Assembly (NCBI GenBank): GCA_016875155.1
Contig: VGSD01000002.1
Location: forward strand, 1 to 26,041
From: Deltaproteobacteria bacterium
GTDB lineage: Bacteria > Desulfobacterota > BSN033 > UBA1163
DNA length: 26,041 nucleotides
Direction of reading: 5' to 3'
Made by a program: the position numbers and the translations under genes. The notes beneath the pieces were generated by a model, which saw only the letters and a program-made list of their open reading frames with translations, ran no database searches and was not told the DNA's origin. This document shows, in pieces, positions 25,102 to 26,041 of this stretch (positions are counted from its first letter, which is position 1; each line of letters starts with the position of its first letter).

Positions 25102-25524
25102 CTATGAGATTGTTGTGAGACCGAGCGATCTAAAGTCCTCGTCAAAAGAGATGGCGGGAATGTTTTTAAGCAAACCTGTGATCAACACATGGGACAACGC
25201 GTCTACAAAAGATATGGCCTTGTCTTTTGCATAGAGGTTAAAAAGTGCCAGTGCTTGATGGTATTGACTCTCCTTAGGATGAACCGCCTGATAGAGATAA
25301 ATGGACTCACCAAAGATCCGGGCTTCAGTATATCCATACCTGTAAAGCAAGACGGTTATCGTTTCTGAAATAATGAACCAGCTTGTGTATATGCAGATCT
25401 TTTCCTCTTTCATTTCCCTGAAAAGCTGCAAGGCGCGTTTGTGTTCAGCATCCTTTTTTGAAAACAAGGCGACAAAGAAGCTTGTGTCGCAAAAGACGGA
25501 TCTAAATCCCCTGAGTGTGCTCAT
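25102..25524 (-). CDS. PIN-domain toxin (VapC-like ribonuclease)
   Basis: The 140-residue minus-strand protein carries the PIN acidic positions: D13 in FCDTSFFVALFS, E54 in FIISETITVLLYRYG, D108 in FVDALSHVLI and D128 in ISFDEDF. The length fits VapC-type toxins, which cut tRNA or rRNA and are neutralised by the cognate antitoxin. Its start overlaps the Phd-like antitoxin gene by 23 nt, so the two are co-transcribed and probably coupled. Unlike the fragment at 22882, all four active-site regions are present. Confidence 0.9.
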   Translation of the reverse strand: MSTLRGFRSVFCDTSFFVALFSKKDAEHKRALQLFREMKEEKICIYTSWFIISETITVLLYRYGYTEARIFGESIYLYQAVHPKESQYHQALALFNLYAKDKAISFVDALSHVLITGLLKNIPAISFDEDFRSLGLTTIS

Positions 25525-25774
25525 TTTCAGTCCCGTAGAGGAGCTTTTTATAGTTTCTGGCTACTGTTCGTAATGGCTCATCGGGTTCAGGCAGAGATTC
25601 AATCGATTTTAGCACCTCTTCGTAGGGATCAAGATCCCCTTCCAATTCAATTCGGGCATACGGCTTTCCCCTCTTGGTGATATGGAGAAATTCACCAGGT
25701 CTTAAGACTTCTTCGAGCCTGGTGAGCTTATTCCGGGCATCGCTCACGCTTAACTTGAGAATTTTCTTTTCCAT
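25502..25774 (-). CDS. Phd/YefM-type antitoxin
   Basis: This 90-residue protein starts LKLSVSDARNKLTRLEEVLRPGEFLHITKRGKPYARIE, the typical Phd/YefM DNA-binding fold, in which the ITKRGKPYARI strand is diagnostic. The acidic C-terminal part (DLDPYEEVLKSIESLPEPDEPL) would wrap the toxin. Reading leftwards, GAGGA (25785-25781 on the minus strand) precedes the ATG at 25774 by six nt. It is the first gene of the toxin-antitoxin operon with the promoter at about 25810-25837. Confidence 0.9.
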   Translation of the reverse strand: MEKKILKLSVSDARNKLTRLEEVLRPGEFLHITKRGKPYARIELEGDLDPYEEVLKSIESLPEPDEPLRTVARNYKKLLYGTENEHTQGI

Positions 25775-25788
25775 TCGAATTCCTCATT

Positions 25789-25837
25789 GTTTGTACATAA
25801 ATAAAAACTATTACAATCTGTTTGTACATATTGTCAA
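25789..25837 (-). promoter_or_regulatory. Promoter with paired TGTACA sites for the Phd/PIN operon
   Basis: On the minus strand there is a perfect -35 TTGACA (25837-25832), a 16-bp spacer and a -10 TGTAAT (25815-25810), five of six to consensus. Two copies of the 11-mer GTTTGTACATA (written on the + strand), centred on the palindrome TGTACA, lie at 25789-25799 and 25820-25830, 31 bp apart. One sits in the spacer and the other between -10 and the start codon, as expected for autorepression by the antitoxin. Confidence 0.7.
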
Positions 25838-25865
25838 GGAGAAATGGGTATGATTTTTGGCATTT

Positions 25866-26041
25866 TCAAACACTAAGGACTGCGGAATGCTTTTCAATAG
25901 CAATCCAAGAAGGCTCAATCCATCTTCCCTCTTTAAGTTCATACCCGGCTTCTTGGAGGATCTCATTTAGGGTGCCTATGTCTGACGCAGTAACGAGAAA
26001 CAGGTGCACTGCTTCGTCAAGGGCTTTTCGGGCCTCTTCTG
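25866..26041 (-). CDS. HicB-like antitoxin, C-terminal part
   Basis: A minus-strand frame enters at the right edge and ends at a stop at 25868-25866. It reads EEARKALDEAVHLFLVTASD then IGTLNEILQEAGYELKEGRW, the C-terminal helix pattern of HicB-family antitoxins (an ALDEAVxLFL helix followed by GTLxEILxEAGY). The N-terminal RNase-H-like fold domain would lie outside the window, so only the family is inferred. A partner hicA gene, if present, is beyond the window edge or missing. Confidence 0.65.
   Translation of the reverse strand, partial: EEARKALDEAVHLFLVTASDIGTLNEILQEAGYELKEGRWIEPSWIAIEKHSAVLSV

Overview
The window is a bacterial chromosomal segment of moderate GC. It is dominated by a surface-polysaccharide (exopolysaccharide, capsule or O-antigen type) biosynthesis locus read on the + strand (about 849-21904). 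Accessory toxin-antitoxin-type DNA lies on both sides (1-504 and about 22400-26041). Wzx/Wzy-type assembly genes, exported carbohydrate-active proteins and short helix-rich TA genes point to a Gram-negative, probably Desulfobacterota- or Nitrospirota-like bacterium. That taxonomic guess is an inference from gene style only.

Region by region. (1) 1-504: tail of an antitoxin gene overlapping a complete PIN-domain toxin. (2) 505-848: no gene, but dense short-word repeats, including 7-nt arrays that reappear inside the next gene. (3) 849-11679: NodB-type deacetylase, two GT2 glycosyltransferases, an AsnB-type amidotransferase, a GT4 glycosyltransferase, an FkbM methyltransferase, a third GT2, an O-antigen polymerase/ligase-like membrane protein and a polysaccharide pyruvyl transferase. 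(4) 11680-12096: a roughly 135-bp nested-palindrome element. (5) 12097-17354: an AT-rich exported beta-helix protein, a Wzx-type flippase, a hexapeptide acyltransferase and a second pyruvyl transferase whose start is broken. (6) 17391-19322: a small winged-helix regulator, three copies of a near-identical palindromic operator, and an FrhB-like iron-sulfur protein. (7) 19507-21904: an exported protein of unknown function and an RmlA-type nucleotidyltransferase. (8) 21905-26041: repeat tracts, an antitoxin-like gene, an antitoxin with a truncated PIN toxin, a DIP1984-family gene, a candidate pseudoknotted RNA, a DUF7718/DUF5647-like gene pair, a decayed reading frame, and on the minus strand a Phd/PIN toxin-antitoxin operon with a visible promoter, then the end of a HicB-like antitoxin.

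How the genes fit together: RmlA makes an activated deoxyhexose precursor. The GT2 and GT4 enzymes would build a repeat unit. FkbM, the acyltransferase, the pyruvyl transferases and perhaps the FrhB-like protein and AsnB decorate it. The flippase exports it and the polymerase-like protein joins units. The exported deacetylase-like, beta-helix and unknown proteins may trim or modify the polymer. No initiating phosphoglycosyltransferase, chain-length regulator or rmlBCD is visible here, so the locus probably continues outside the window or relies on genes elsewhere.

The least explained signals are the three-copy operator system around the winged-helix gene, the structured RNA candidate at about 23627-23740, the nested palindrome at 11768-11902, and the heptamer-phased word repeats that intrude into coding sequence.
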